This document shows, one piece after another, positions 35,419 to 45,132 of a stretch of 64,000 nt of DNA. A model generated the notes under the pieces. The model was not told where the DNA came from. It searched no databases and saw only the letters and a list, made by a program, of their open reading frames with translations. Origin of the DNA: Roseiarcus sp963751165 (lineage in GTDB: Bacteria > Pseudomonadota > Alphaproteobacteria > Rhizobiales > Beijerinckiaceae); NCBI GenBank assembly GCA_963751165.1, contig CAVVTP010000001.1, positions 62,001 to 126,000 of the forward strand, written 5' to 3'. Numbering within the stretch: the stretch's first letter is position 1; every line of letters starts with the position of its first letter. Position numbers and translations under genes: made by a program.

Positions 35419-36216
35419 ATGCGAACAAATACTCATGTGGTCGCGGCCTGGTTGGCGCGCCTCGCCGTCGTGGCCTTCGCCGCCCTGTTCAGTGTGGCCG
35501 CGAACGCCCAAGGTGGACGCGTTCTGGCGAATTCCGACGTGGTTTCCATCAAGGTCGTCAGCCAACCGGACATGGATACGACCACCCGGGTCGAAAGCGA
35601 CGGCACTGTGAATTTTCCCTACGTCGGCCGGATCAGGGCGGCCGGCCTGACCGAAGATCAGCTGGCGCACGCCATTGAACGGCGGCTCGCGCAGCGGCAA
35701 ATCGTTACCGACCCGCATGTGCTCGTCGAGATAACGGGTTTCGGCGCGCAGGCGAGCGTCCAGGGCCAGGTCGGGGCGCCAGGGGTTTATACACTCGACC
35801 GGCCGACGACGCTGGCGCAGATCCTGGCGCGCGCCGGAGGCCTGAGGGAGAGCGGAGGAACGGTCATCGTGCGCCGGAACGGAAACGTCAGGCGCTACTA
35901 CGCCAGGGATCTCCTCAACGGAAATGTCAACCCGGACCGCATCCTCATCAACAACAACGACGAGATCTTTGTCGATCTCGCGCCCTTCTATTACGTGTAT
36001 GGCTTCGTTGGCAAAACCGGTCAGTTTCCGCTCACGCAGGCTTTGACCGTTCAGCAGGCGATCGCGATCGCGGGCGGCCTGACTCCGCTCGGAACCGATT
36101 CCAGGATGAAGATCAAGCGCAAGACGGCGAACGGGCAGACCGAGGAGATGCCGGCTTCGCTGGACGACGAAGTGGAGCCGAACGACACGATCATCGTCAA
36201 CGAACGGCTGTTTTGA
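35419..36216 (+). CDS. Polysaccharide biosynthesis/export protein (Wza/EpsE-like, SLBB)
   Basis: 265 residues with signal peptide cut near VAANAQ; no lipobox Cys, so unlike Wza it is not an obvious lipoprotein. Residues 30-110 are the Poly_export domain (DVVSIKVVSQPDMDTTTRVE, DGTVNFPYVGRIRAAGLTED), followed by two SLBB-type ubiquitin-like folds (VQGQVGAPGVYTLDRPTTLA and VYGFVGKTGQFPLTQALTVQ). Forms or gates the periplasm/outer-membrane channel for exopolysaccharide. In order with the barrel gene upstream (25-base gap) and the EpsG-like gene downstream. Confidence 0.92.
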   Translation: MRTNTHVVAAWLARLAVVAFAALFSVAANAQGGRVLANSDVVSIKVVSQPDMDTTTRVESDGTVNFPYVGRIRAAGLTEDQLAHAIERRLAQRQIVTDPHVLVEITGFGAQASVQGQVGAPGVYTLDRPTTLAQILARAGGLRESGGTVIVRRNGNVRRYYARDLLNGNVNPDRILINNNDEIFVDLAPFYYVYGFVGKTGQFPLTQALTVQQAIAIAGGLTPLGTDSRMKIKRKTANGQTEEMPASLDDEVEPNDTIIVNERLF

Positions 36217-36317
36217 CGGCAAGTTCGGCCAGTCTAGCGAAAGGGGGGTGGGTTACCTATCTCGGGGCAGCCAGGCTGGCGTTGCCCCGGCGCGGCGATT
36301 GACGAAAGCTTGAGTCG

Positions 36318-37206
36318 ATGAACATCAATCCAAATCGCCAAGCGGAGTCGGAGGTCGCCCGGGTCGAGCCGGCGAGAGACCCAATCGAGCAGCAAATTCT
36401 CGCTGCCGGCAACCTGAACGAGGCGCAGGTCGAGGCCATTCGGGGCTTCCAGCGCCGCAAGGGTCTCACTTTCGGAGAAGCCGCCATAACGCTCGGCCTG
36501 GTGCGCCGGGACAGTCTGTTTCTGGCCCTGTCGAAGCGATACAACTACCCCGTCCTGAGTTTCGGCGGCGACGAGCGACGCGTTTCGAGCGAGCTTGTGG
36601 TCGGGTATCAGCCCTTCAGCGTGAACGCGGAAGCCTTCCGGTCGGTTCGCTCTGCCCTGGCTACGGGGGCGCTCTCGCAGGGCAAGAACGCCTTCGCCGT
36701 GATCGGGCCGCATTCGGGGGTGGGCGCGACGTATTTCGCCGCCAACCTCGCGCTGTCGTTCGCGCAGATGGCGGTGCCGACGCTTCTCGTGGAGGCAAAT
36801 CTGAGGAAGCCGAGAACTCGCCTCGATCTTCGGAGCGGAGGCGAAGACGGAAGGACTGGTCGAGGCGCTGACTCGTGGCGACGCCCAGCCGCCGGTCGCC
36901 ATCGACGTCGTCCCTGGGCTTTCGCTGCTCGTCGCCGGATCGACCGCGCCGCATCCGCAGGAGCTTCTGAGCTCGAAGGAGTTCCTGAATCTGTCGCAAA
37001 GCGCGCAACGCAACTACGGCGTCGTGATCTACGACACCCCGCCGGCTCTCGATAGCGCGGACGCCTACGTCGTCGCGTCTCGGGTCGGCGGCGCGATCCT
37101 CGTCGCTCGCCGGCATCGAACCAAGGTGAAGGACATCAAGACCGTCTCGCAGGCCCTCGAGGGATTTCAGTGCGAGATCGCCGGAACCGTTCTCTCCCGG
37201 TTTTGA
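36318..37206 (+). pseudogene. EpsG-like BY-kinase-fold protein with MshEN-type N-terminus, one frameshift
   Basis: Residues 20-90 are an MshEN/GspE-N-like domain (EAQVEAIRGFQRRKGLTFGE). Then the CpsD/EpsG ATPase-like part: NAEAFRSVRSALATGA, FAVIGPHSGVGATYFAANLA, TLLVEANLRKPR. The P-loop position reads GPHSGVGAT, without the usual Lys, as in EpsG proteins linked to PEP-CTERM/exosortase EPS loci. A single extra base near 36813 shifts the frame; the second frame gives FGAEAKTEGLVEALTRGD and Walker-B-like VVIYDTPPALDSADAYVVAS to the end. Probable role: control of EPS chain length with the Wza-like protein. Expected partners (Wzc-like chain-length protein, glycosyltransferases, exosortase) do not follow. 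Confidence 0.75.
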
Positions 37207-37246
37207 GGCCCTCATCGCCCCGCAGGTCCTGGACTAAATTAGCTGG

Positions 37247-37534
37247 CTAGCCCGCGAGCTTTCGCAAATAGTCCCAACTGTAGAGGCCGGTGTTGTGGCC
37301 GTCGTCGAACACGATCCGGATCGCGTAGTTGCCGATCGGCGCGACGTCGACGATGGCGACGTTCTCCTTGCCGGTGACGATCCGCTTCTGGCTCGGGGAA
37401 TGGCCCTGGACCTCGGCGCTCGGACTTTCGACCCGCAGCCGCTCGGCGGTCAGGCGGACGGTTTCGCCGTCGTCGAACACGACCTCCAGCGTTCGCCCCT
37501 TGTCCGTCACGGTGATGTCGGTCGGCCAGGCCAT
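37247..37534 (-). CDS. DUF971 domain protein
   Basis: 95 residues, a single DUF971 domain (GBBH-like N-terminal fold): WPTDITVTDKGRTLEVVFDD, RLTAERLRVESPSAEVQGH, IGNYAIRIVFDDGHNTGLYS and the final WDYLRKL. The family often sits beside Mrp/ApbC iron-sulfur carriers, as here (the mrp stop is 15 bases upstream), suggesting a shared role in Fe-S or zinc handling. Biochemistry is unproven. Confidence 0.9.
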   Translation of the reverse strand: MAWPTDITVTDKGRTLEVVFDDGETVRLTAERLRVESPSAEVQGHSPSQKRIVTGKENVAIVDVAPIGNYAIRIVFDDGHNTGLYSWDYLRKLAG

Positions 37535-37549
37535 GTGCGCCCTCGTTGA

Positions 37550-38693
37550 TCAGATGACGCGGATGCGCGGAGCGGGCTTCGCGCCCGGGGCCCCGACCTC
37601 GAGCGTCTGCGCCACGCGCCGCGCGATCTCGAGGAAAGCGCCGGCATGAGCGCTGTCGGGCAGGCTCGCCACGACGGGGCGCCCGTCGTCGGAATTGGCG
37701 CGGATGACGATGTCGAGCGGCACCTCGCCGAGGAACGGAACGCCGAGCTTCTCGGCCTCCCGTTGCGGCGCCGGCGTGCGAGAAGACGTCGGTCCGCCCG
37801 CCGCAATGCGGGCAGAGGAAGTAGCTCATGTTCTCGACGACGCCGATCAGCGGAATGTGGACCTGCTTGAACATTGCGATGCCGCGCCTGGCGTCGATCA
37901 GCGCTAGATCCTGCGGCGTCGAGACGATCACCGCCCCGGACAGCGGCACGTTCTGCGCCATCGTCAGCTGGGTGTCGCCGGTGCCTGGCGGCATGTCGAC
38001 GACCAGGACGTCGAGCGCGCCCCAGTCGACCTCGCGCAGAAGCTGGGTCAGGGCCGACATCACCATCGGTCCGCGCCAGATCACCGGCGCGCCTTCCTCG
38101 ATCAGGAAGCCGATCGACATCACCTTGACGCCATAGGCTTCCAGCGGGACGATCATCTTTCCGCCGGGAGCCAGATCGGGCTTGGCCGTGAGGCCGAACA
38201 GTCTCGGCATCGAGGGGCCGAACAGGTCCGCGTCGAGCACGCCGATCTTGAGGCCGAGCTTGGCCAGCCCGACGGCGAGATTGCAGGCCAATGTCGACTT
38301 GCCGACGCCGCCCTTGCCGGACGCGACCGCGATGATGTGCCTGACGCCGGGAATAGGCGCGCTCGAACGGCCGCCGTGGGCCTGCCGGCGCTGCTCGCCG
38401 CCGCCATGCTCGTGCGCGTGACCGGGGGCGGATCCGCCAAGGGCGCGGGCGGCCTCGGCGGTCAGGGTCACGACAGCGCTCACGATCCCGGGCGCGGCCC
38501 TAATCGCGGCCTCCGCCCGGGCCCGCATCGGCTCCAGCACCTTAGCCCGCTCGGGATCGACGACGATGGCGAGAAAGACCTTGCCGTCCCGGATGGTGAG
38601 GCCGGAAATGGCCCCGGATTCCGGCAGCGGCGTCCTGCCGTCGGGCCCGGGAACTTTCGCCAGCGCCGCCATCACCTCGTCGCGAGACGCCAT
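37550..38693 (-). pseudogene. mrp: Mrp/NBP35 family iron-sulfur carrier ATPase, one frameshift
   Basis: MIP18-like N-terminal domain (residues 1-90, MAALAKVPGPDGRTPLPESG), a His-rich linker (GHAHEHGGG), then the Mrp ATPase with deviant Walker A ASGKGGVGKST, VLDADLFGPSMPRLFG, VVDMPPGTGDTQLT and the CPHC pair in YFLCPHCGGRTDVFSH. Near 37767 the frame breaks; the next frame gives EAEKLGVPFLGEVPLD and continues to PAPRIRVI* at 37550. Joined length is about 381, normal. Loads or transfers Fe-S clusters in the cytoplasm. The apparent break in such a conserved gene favours an assembly indel. Confidence 0.85.
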
Positions 38694-38796
38694 CTTCTCG
38701 ATCCTCCTGCGGCCCGAGTCCGATGCGTCGGGGCAGGGCTCTTTAGATAGGGATTTTGCGGGAAGACGGAAAGAGAGGACGATTTTGCGGGCGCTG

Positions 38797-38990
38797 CGGA
38801 GTTCCCTGATAAGAGGGAAATCTGCAGGGAATTTCTCGCGATTCGGCCTGCCTTCGGAAAAACCGGCCAGAAAAGCCGAACAATTCCAGGCGGTTCCTGC
38901 AATATTCCCTACTCGGTCGAGCAGGGAATTTTTTTCTCCGAGCTGGGAATTCGAATTCCCTGCTCGGAGAAAAACAGGGATATCTCGCGC
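38797..38990. repeat. CAGGGAA-type repeat block with a 44-bp near-perfect palindrome
   Basis: CAGGGAATTT-type units occur repeatedly (near 38823 and 38922) with the inverse AATATTCCCTAC near 38901. At 38931-38974 is an inverted repeat of 22-base halves with one mismatch pair, reading TTTTTCTCCGAGC...GCTCGGAGAAAAA around the centre GAATTCGAATTC. Transcribed, it would form a very stable hairpin ending in an A/T run. It lies in the 613-base divergent gap between mrp and the glycine-rich protein gene; no gene was found in that gap. Confidence 0.75.
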
Positions 38991-39306
38991 CTGATGAGGC
39001 CGCCTGTTTCGACGCTCTCCCGGCAGGGCGGGGCAGGGTATTCGGAAAACCTAAAATCGGAATTTCGACCAGCTTTCTTTGGACCCTCTCGCGTGCGGCA
39101 AGCGTTGATAGGTTTATGAAAGAACACTAGCTCCGTGTTTGTTGTGTGATCTGCTACTCATGCAGTTGTCGCTTGCAAACCGTGTGAAACTATGCTTACC
39201 TAGGGGATATCGAAGGTAGGACCGAGTCGGGATCCGGTCCAGTTCGGCGACGATAGCTTCCGTAAACTTAACTTCAACCTATTCGCACGAGTGGGAGGTC
39301 CTCCCC

Positions 39307-41911
39307 ATGTCGTATGGTTTACCTGTTTCAAAGCGTCTGTTACTGAACACGGCTTTGTCGTTGACTATCCTCGCGGCGATCCCGGTCTCTGGGCTTGCCG
39401 CTGTGATAACCATCCAAGGGACGAACGGAGCGAATGGCGCCAACGGCGTCGACGGCCCCGGGGCGAACGGCGGATCGGGTGGAAATGCATTAGCGATCGC
39501 CTCCAGGCCGCTCGCTTCCACGAATGCCGCGACTGCAACCGGCGGCAATGGCGGTAGTGGCGGAAACGGCGACGTCGGCTTTGCGGGCGGCAATGGCGGA
39601 AACGGCGGAAACGGCGTCGCCGTGGCGCTCACGATCAAGGCCAACGGGGCCGGCGCGGGGGTCGCCGATGCGACCGGTGCAGGCGGCGCCGGCGGTTCGG
39701 GAGGCGCAGGCGGAAGGCGGACCAGGCGGAGCAGACGGCGCAGGGGGCGCGGGCGGCAACGCGGCGTCGAGCGCCACGAGTGATCGGTGTCCCCAACGCA
39801 TCCGTGTCGTCGAACGCCGCTGGAGGCGCGGGCGGCTCATCGACCGATGGCGACGGCGGCAACGGAGGCAGCGCGAACGGCATTGCGGACGTCGCCGCCA
39901 GCCACCGAGCCAAAGTCTCTGCCGTTGCCACAGGCGGGAGTGGCGGCGGCCGTCTGCCGCCAATTCCGGCGGTAATGGCGGATCCGCCACCTTATCGAGC
40001 GGCGGTCTTGGTCCGGCTGTCTTCGGCAGCTCGACAAATGGCGGCACAGTTACTGTTTCCGGCACGGCGACCGGCGGCGCCGGCGGGAACGGGATTGACG
40101 GCGGAAACGGCGCGTCGGTCAGCCTCTTCAGCAATGGCGGGTTCAACGATGCGATTGGCGGCGCAACGAGCGGCGCGCTCAACCTCTCGCAAACGGCAAT
40201 CGGAGGCTCAGGCGGCGGAGGAGATATCAGCGTGAACCCCGGGACCGCCGGCGCCGCCACGAGCACGCTGAGCGGCGATAATCCGTCGTCCGCAATCAAC
40301 TACAGACTAACGGCCAACGCGACCGGCGGCGCTGGCGGCGTCAGCACCTCTCGGACGGGGGGAACACCGGCTTCCGGCGGCTCCGCCAATGCTGAAGCCA
40401 ACGGCTCCAGTTCCGCCGCCAACGGCAGCGTCTCGACCTCCTCGACCGCAATCGGCGGAAGGGGAGGCGGCACTGGCGATATTTTCTCTGAGGGGGGAGC
40501 GGGCGGAGACAGCACGGCGATGTCCGCGGCGGTCGAAAGCGGGCTGAACAGCGCCGCGACCGCCTACGCAAGCGCCAGTGGCGGCGACGGCCTCATCGCG
40601 TCTGTCGATGGCGGCGACGGCGGCGCCGCAACCACGAACGCGACGGCGCAGGCGACACAGGGCCGCTCGGCTAGGGCCTCCGCTGATGCGGCGGGCGGCG
40701 CTGGAGGGAGCGGAGGCGGAACGGGCGGATCCGGCGGTGATGCAAGCGCAAGCGCGGGCAGCGGCTCGTCGAAAAGCAGTTCGGCCGTCGCAGCAGCGAC
40801 GGGCGGGGCAGGCGGAAATAGCGGCGGCTTGCCGCTGGTCTCCTCGGGACCGGGCGGTCAAGGCGGCTCCGCAACGAGCGCGGCCGACTCCGAATCGTCG
40901 GGCGCCGGCCAATCGACCGCGACCGCAACCGCGACCGGTGGGCAAGGCGGCTCGTCCTTTGGTTTCCAGGGCGGCGGAGGCGGCGAAGCGACTGCGACCG
41001 CCAATTCCACCGGGACTGGCCGCCGATCGGCCACGGCCACGACGACGGCGATCGGAGGAACCGGCGGGTCGGGCTTCAGCGGCCCCGGCGCCGACGGTGA
41101 GGCGAACGCCAATTCGTCCTCCCAGACGATCAACGGCGCCGTCGCGGAGGCGCAGTCGACCGCGGTCGGCTCGGGCGGCCAGGCCCAATCGACGGCGCAG
41201 ACCAGCATTCGCGGCGTGACGCTTGTTCAGTCAATGGCGGTCGCCCCGACGGGCGACACTGCGACCACCAACGCCGTCGCGCAAGGCGGCGGTTCCGGCC
41301 AGGCCTTCAGCAATCCGGGCCAGACCGCATACGCCATGGCGGACGGACTCCCCAGCAAGGTCTATCTCACGAGTTTGGTGGGCGGCGCCGGCAATGTCGC
41401 CAATGCTCTGCTCGGACCGGGCAAGGCCGTGTTCGGGACGGCGATCCTCGGCGCCAATTACGCTTCCGACGGCGCCGGAGCGAGCCTGGCCTACAGCGCC
41501 TCGGCGGCATTCGACTTCAATTATCGCGGCGACGTCCTGCTCGGCTTGATCGGCGATCAGGAGACCGGTTTTGACGGCGGACTCGGCTTCCAGTCGCTCG
41601 ACCTCGCGGTGCTCGCCAACAATGTCGAGATCCAGAACTGGAGCTTCACCGACCTGTCGAGCGCCGAAGGCTTCTTCCAGAACAACGTCATCGATCTCGG
41701 TTCGTATTCCGGCCCCTCGGTCGATTTGTCCTTCGACTACAATCTGGTCGCCGACGGAAGCGGCGGTTTCGGCTTCGATTTTGCTGTCGGCGACCCCCCG
41801 GGCGCCTCGGCGGTTCCTGAGGCGTCGACCTGGGCGATGTTGCTGCTCGGCTTCGTCGGTCTCGGGTTCGCTGGCTGGCGAAAGGCGTCCGACCGAGTCA
41901 CCGGTGCGTAG
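39307..41911 (+). pseudogene. Glycine-rich repetitive surface protein with PEP-CTERM-like sorting tail, frameshifted
   Basis: Start MSYGLPVSKRLLLNTALSLT follows GGGAGG; a signal peptide ends near SGLAA. Most of the protein is tandem GGxGG/NGG-type repeat (TGGNGGSGGNGDVGFAGGNG and many variants). From about residue 670 there is a non-repetitive domain (SKVYLTSLVGGAGNVANALL, NNVEIQNWSFTDLSSAEGFF, VDLSFDYNLVADGSGGFGFD), and the end is VPEASTWAMLLLGFVGLG, then AGWRKA: a PEP-CTERM tail with PEA in place of PEP. Frames change near 39717, 39780 and 39955; joined length is about 868. The tail predicts exosortase processing and surface release. Confidence 0.78.
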
Positions 41912-41949
41912 CCTCGTGAACGGGAGAGGAAGGACTACATTTACTGGCC

Positions 41950-41970
41950 GCGCTCTCGTGACGTGAGCGC
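41950..41970. terminator. Possible terminator hairpin between convergent genes
   Basis: GCGCTC-TCGTGACGT-GAGCGC, a 6-bp stem whose loop is itself partly symmetric, sits between the glycine-rich protein gene (+) and the DUF4239 gene (-). No T-tract, so weak support. Confidence 0.35.
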
Positions 41971-42001
41971 AGTCCGAGGTCGAGTCGGGCTGCGATTGTC
42001 C

Positions 42002-42799
42002 TCAAGGCGCGTCCAGATGGCGGAGCGCCTCACGCGCCGGTTCGCTCGACACCCGGATAAGCCCCGAGAGCGGCCGGTCGAAGTCGAGGATGAAGAAGAT
42101 GGCCGAGGCGAATGACAGGGCGCACAGCATGATCGTCGCATAGACGACCGTGTTGCGCGGCGCGGTGAGCCCGAACACGGCGAACACGATCGCCAGCCAC
42201 AGCGTCATGGCGACGAGCAGCGGCCAGGAGATCGTCTGGTGCACCGTCTCGATCGCGAGGCGCCGCTGCTGCAAGAGCTCGGTCGTCTTCGCCTCCAGGA
42301 GATTGGCGAGGCCGGCATGAAACGGGTCGGTCGGCTCGAGCTTGCGGATCGCTGTGTCGATGTCGATCAGGAGCTTGCCGAGCGGCGTTCGCTCGACGCT
42401 GTCCGAGGCATCGGGATAGACTGGATAGACCCCGGCGGGGCGAGGCTCATCGCGCCAGGTATCGGCGATGGCGCCAGCGAGGTAGGTGCGAAGGTTGGCC
42501 CGGATCGGGGCGGTCTCGTCGCCATACTGGCGCAGGCGCTGATCGAGCTCGATGATCGAACCTGCGAACGCCCGGAGGCGGCTGTCGAATGCGTCGTACG
42601 AAGCCTTCGAGTTGGAGAGAAGGAGGCCCAGCACGAGCGCGGTGAACGTCACGAGAATTGAGATGACGAGCCGGATCTGATCCGCCGTCTCGCGGCTCTT
42701 CTGCCGTTCATTCAGCCTTCGGTGCAGGAGCATCCCGACGACGCTCGCCCCGAGAAGGGCGGCGACGACCAAGAGAAGGATCCCGTGGTAGGGCAGCAT
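42002..42799 (-). CDS. DUF4239 (bestrophin-like) membrane protein
   Basis: 265 residues from the Met at 42799. Two hydrophobic segments at the start (GILLLVVAALLGASVVGMLL and LVISILVTFTALVLGLLLSN), a soluble helical middle (LRAFAGSIIELDQRLRQYGD), and two more segments near the end (SWPLLVAMTLWLAIVFAVFG and TIMLCALSFASAIFFILDFD). The DFDRPLSGLIRVS end is the DUF4239 signature. The family is predicted to resemble bestrophin channels; function unknown. Divergent from the secreted protein at 43046. Confidence 0.85.
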   Translation of the reverse strand: MLPYHGILLLVVAALLGASVVGMLLHRRLNERQKSRETADQIRLVISILVTFTALVLGLLLSNSKASYDAFDSRLRAFAGSIIELDQRLRQYGDETAPIRANLRTYLAGAIADTWRDEPRPAGVYPVYPDASDSVERTPLGKLLIDIDTAIRKLEPTDPFHAGLANLLEAKTTELLQQRRLAIETVHQTISWPLLVAMTLWLAIVFAVFGLTAPRNTVVYATIMLCALSFASAIFFILDFDRPLSGLIRVSSEPAREALRHLDAP

Positions 42800-43045
42800 G
42801 CTGGCAACTTTGCCAGACCCGGCAGGGTTGGCAAGGCGCCGGTGGAGATTTCCGGAGGGTGCGGAAGATTGCGGAAGTCCGCGCCCGGACGCCGTATGGG
42901 CGGCGACTCCCCGGAGATAGCAGCGGGGCGGGCCGCGGGCGGCGGCCGCCGGGACGACGGTGACGCCACTTGGAGGCAACCCCGCTTCGGCGGGCGGCTG
43001 TCGAACCAACTTAAATGTTTGCCGGCGTGGTTCAGGGAGGAAAAC

Positions 43046-45046
43046 ATGAGTAGAAATTGGGTCAACAAAGCGACGCCTTCCATCACCTTCGCAGCCTTCT
43101 CATCCGTGCTGGTTCTCGGCTCGGCTGGCAAGTCCGGCGCAACCGCGGCCCCGTTGCCTGATATGACAATCGAGATTCACAATAGTTCCTGTCAACCCGT
43201 GTGCCAATCGGGCGAGATTCCCTACAACATTTACCCTGTGCTATCGACCGGCACCGCTTTGGTCGATGAATATATGCAGGCGGCCTTGGGTGTTCCGGCG
43301 GACAAGAGGGGCTTAAAACCCTTCCCCAAGACGAGCCAATTTCGAATCTATCTCACTCCAACCGGCGATGGCATCCCGCCAGGCGGCTTCGTCAGGCTGA
43401 CGGTTCCGGCCTATTCGCAATATGCGGCCACGGTCGTTCCGACGGACCCGAATCAATATGCCTCATGGTGGGGCGGGGGACGCGTCGACATCTTCGACGA
43501 ACCGAACGCCAAGCATGCGCCGCCGCAGGCCCTGACGGCCAATTATACCGGCAGCGATACCGACAGGGCCGACCAGACCGAGGTAACGTTTGTCACAGGG
43601 ACGTCGCTCCCCAGCCTTTCGCAGTGCACCAAGAACGGAGTTTGCACACCGCAGAAGTTGAAATTTTTCATAGATCCTGTCGGTCTTTCGAGCCATGAGC
43701 CAATTCAGACGACAGAATATACCCTGGGCGCGCTCATCAAAACGACGGACCCATGGGGAATCAATCCGCTGAACGTCGATTACGATATTTCTTATGTCAA
43801 CGACGCTTATCTTCCAGTCGCGATGGAACCGCACAATAACGACAAGGTCGGTTATATCGGCTCGATAACGCCGATCGGCTCCTTCGAGGCAAGTCTTAAC
43901 AAATTCCTCACGAATTATACAGGCTGGCCTCAATATATCGACGTTAGCCTCGGCAAGAATCCACCGACGATAATGAAGGTCCCATCGCCCGTCTCACTCA
44001 TGCCCTATTACACAGCGCCCAACCCGCCGACAGATGTGACGGGGGTGACCGGTTGGCCCAAGACGAACTGGCCCCCGATCAAAAAATTGAAAAAGCAATG
44101 GGATACATGCACCGACCCAAACGCTACGGATGCAATCTGCCCCGACATAAAGAAGGTTGCCGCGCTCTTCACCGCGAATTACGTCGACTGCTACGGATCA
44201 GGGACGCCTACCCAGGATCAGATGACGGCGCAAGCGTATCAGTGGTCGCCGTTCAACGCCAATTGTACCGTCCACCCGGGTTTGGGTGACATCAATTATC
44301 ATCTGCTGCAAAATACGACAGGCTACTATACTGACGTACCCGGCAAGACGTGCGACCGCCTGACCGGAAACAATTGTGACTACACAGGTTATCAGAAAGT
44401 TAAAGGTAGATTTGACGCCCTCCAGTATTGGCCAGGCCTGCCCAATGCACCCAACGGGCAATTCGATCCCTGGGTCGTGCTCGTCCATGGCAAGGACTAT
44501 CTTGATTCGCAGGCATACGCGTACTCCGTCGACGACGCCATAGGCAACATGCAGGTCCCGGGCGACGGTCTTATCATTGCCGTCGGAGGAGCAGTCGGAT
44601 TGCCGAATCCCGACCCGGCCTCCCCGCCGATCCAAGTGGGGTATGGATATGGGGCGAAAGATCGCGTGCAATTTACGAAATACGGCGCCTGCACGACGAC
44701 GCCTGATACGGCTATCGACCCGACGTCTCCCGCTTTCACCATCTACTCGGTCGAAAACTGCCCGCTCAGCTTTATCGACAACCTCAATAACCTTTATTAC
44801 TTCACTATCAAGACGCCGCCGCCCTATCCCGCGCTGCCTGCGTCCCTCACACCGGCCCCAGCGAACTATGCGCCCATCGACTGCAGCGATAATGCGCCAA
44901 AGAGCGTGGGCGCTGCATGGTGCCACACCGTGCTTCCGGGCAACGTGTTAAGCGGCGTGTTCGCCCATTCAATTTTGGGAGTCGGAGGCGCCAACACGGA
45001 CACAAACTACGTCATCGCGCCGGCCCCAAATCAGGCCATACAATAG
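43046..45046 (+). CDS. Large secreted protein of unknown function
   Basis: 666 residues from the Met at 43046 (GGGAGG upstream) with a signal peptide (PSITFAAFSSVLVLGSAG). About a dozen cysteines (for example CQPVCQ, CTKNGVC, CTDPNATDAIC) suggest disulfides outside the cytoplasm. The N-terminal part (MTIEIHNSSCQPV, later WWGGGRVDIFDEP) and a later stretch (HGKDYLDSQAYAYSVDDAIG, GDGLIIAVGG) faintly recall thaumatin-like/GH64 beta-sandwich proteins, but I cannot assign a family. Codon use is visibly more A/T-tolerant (many AAT, TAT) than in neighbours, a possible sign of transfer. A strong hairpin follows. Confidence 0.7.
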   Translation: MSRNWVNKATPSITFAAFSSVLVLGSAGKSGATAAPLPDMTIEIHNSSCQPVCQSGEIPYNIYPVLSTGTALVDEYMQAALGVPADKRGLKPFPKTSQFRIYLTPTGDGIPPGGFVRLTVPAYSQYAATVVPTDPNQYASWWGGGRVDIFDEPNAKHAPPQALTANYTGSDTDRADQTEVTFVTGTSLPSLSQCTKNGVCTPQKLKFFIDPVGLSSHEPIQTTEYTLGALIKTTDPWGINPLNVDYDISYVNDAYLPVAMEPHNNDKVGYIGSITPIGSFEASLNKFLTNYTGWPQYIDVSLGKNPPTIMKVPSPVSLMPYYTAPNPPTDVTGVTGWPKTNWPPIKKLKKQWDTCTDPNATDAICPDIKKVAALFTANYVDCYGSGTPTQDQMTAQAYQWSPFNANCTVHPGLGDINYHLLQNTTGYYTDVPGKTCDRLTGNNCDYTGYQKVKGRFDALQYWPGLPNAPNGQFDPWVVLVHGKDYLDSQAYAYSVDDAIGNMQVPGDGLIIAVGGAVGLPNPDPASPPIQVGYGYGAKDRVQFTKYGACTTTPDTAIDPTSPAFTIYSVENCPLSFIDNLNNLYYFTIKTPPPYPALPASLTPAPANYAPIDCSDNAPKSVGAAWCHTVLPGNVLSGVFAHSILGVGGANTDTNYVIAPAPNQAIQ

Positions 45047-45089
45047 CAATAAACCAGCCCCGGGGCGCAGAAGTGAAAGCAAAGCCGAC

Positions 45090-45132
45090 GCCGCCCGCGC
45101 GTTCACCACAACGTGAACGCTACGCGGGCGGC
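45090..45132 (+). terminator. Strong hairpin after the secreted-protein gene
   Basis: GCCGCCCGCG plus CGTTCAC pair with GTGAACG and CGCGGGCGGC around loop CACAAC, with three unpaired bases on the right arm: about 17 base pairs. It lies 44 bases past the stop. Without a T-run it is a rho-assisted or 3'-end-protecting hairpin. Confidence 0.65.

Noticed and set aside
39420..41380. Dense short repeats that could suggest a CRISPR array or minisatellite
   Set aside because: Units are GGC/GGN-type glycine codons in a coding frame, with no constant repeat/unique spacer pattern.
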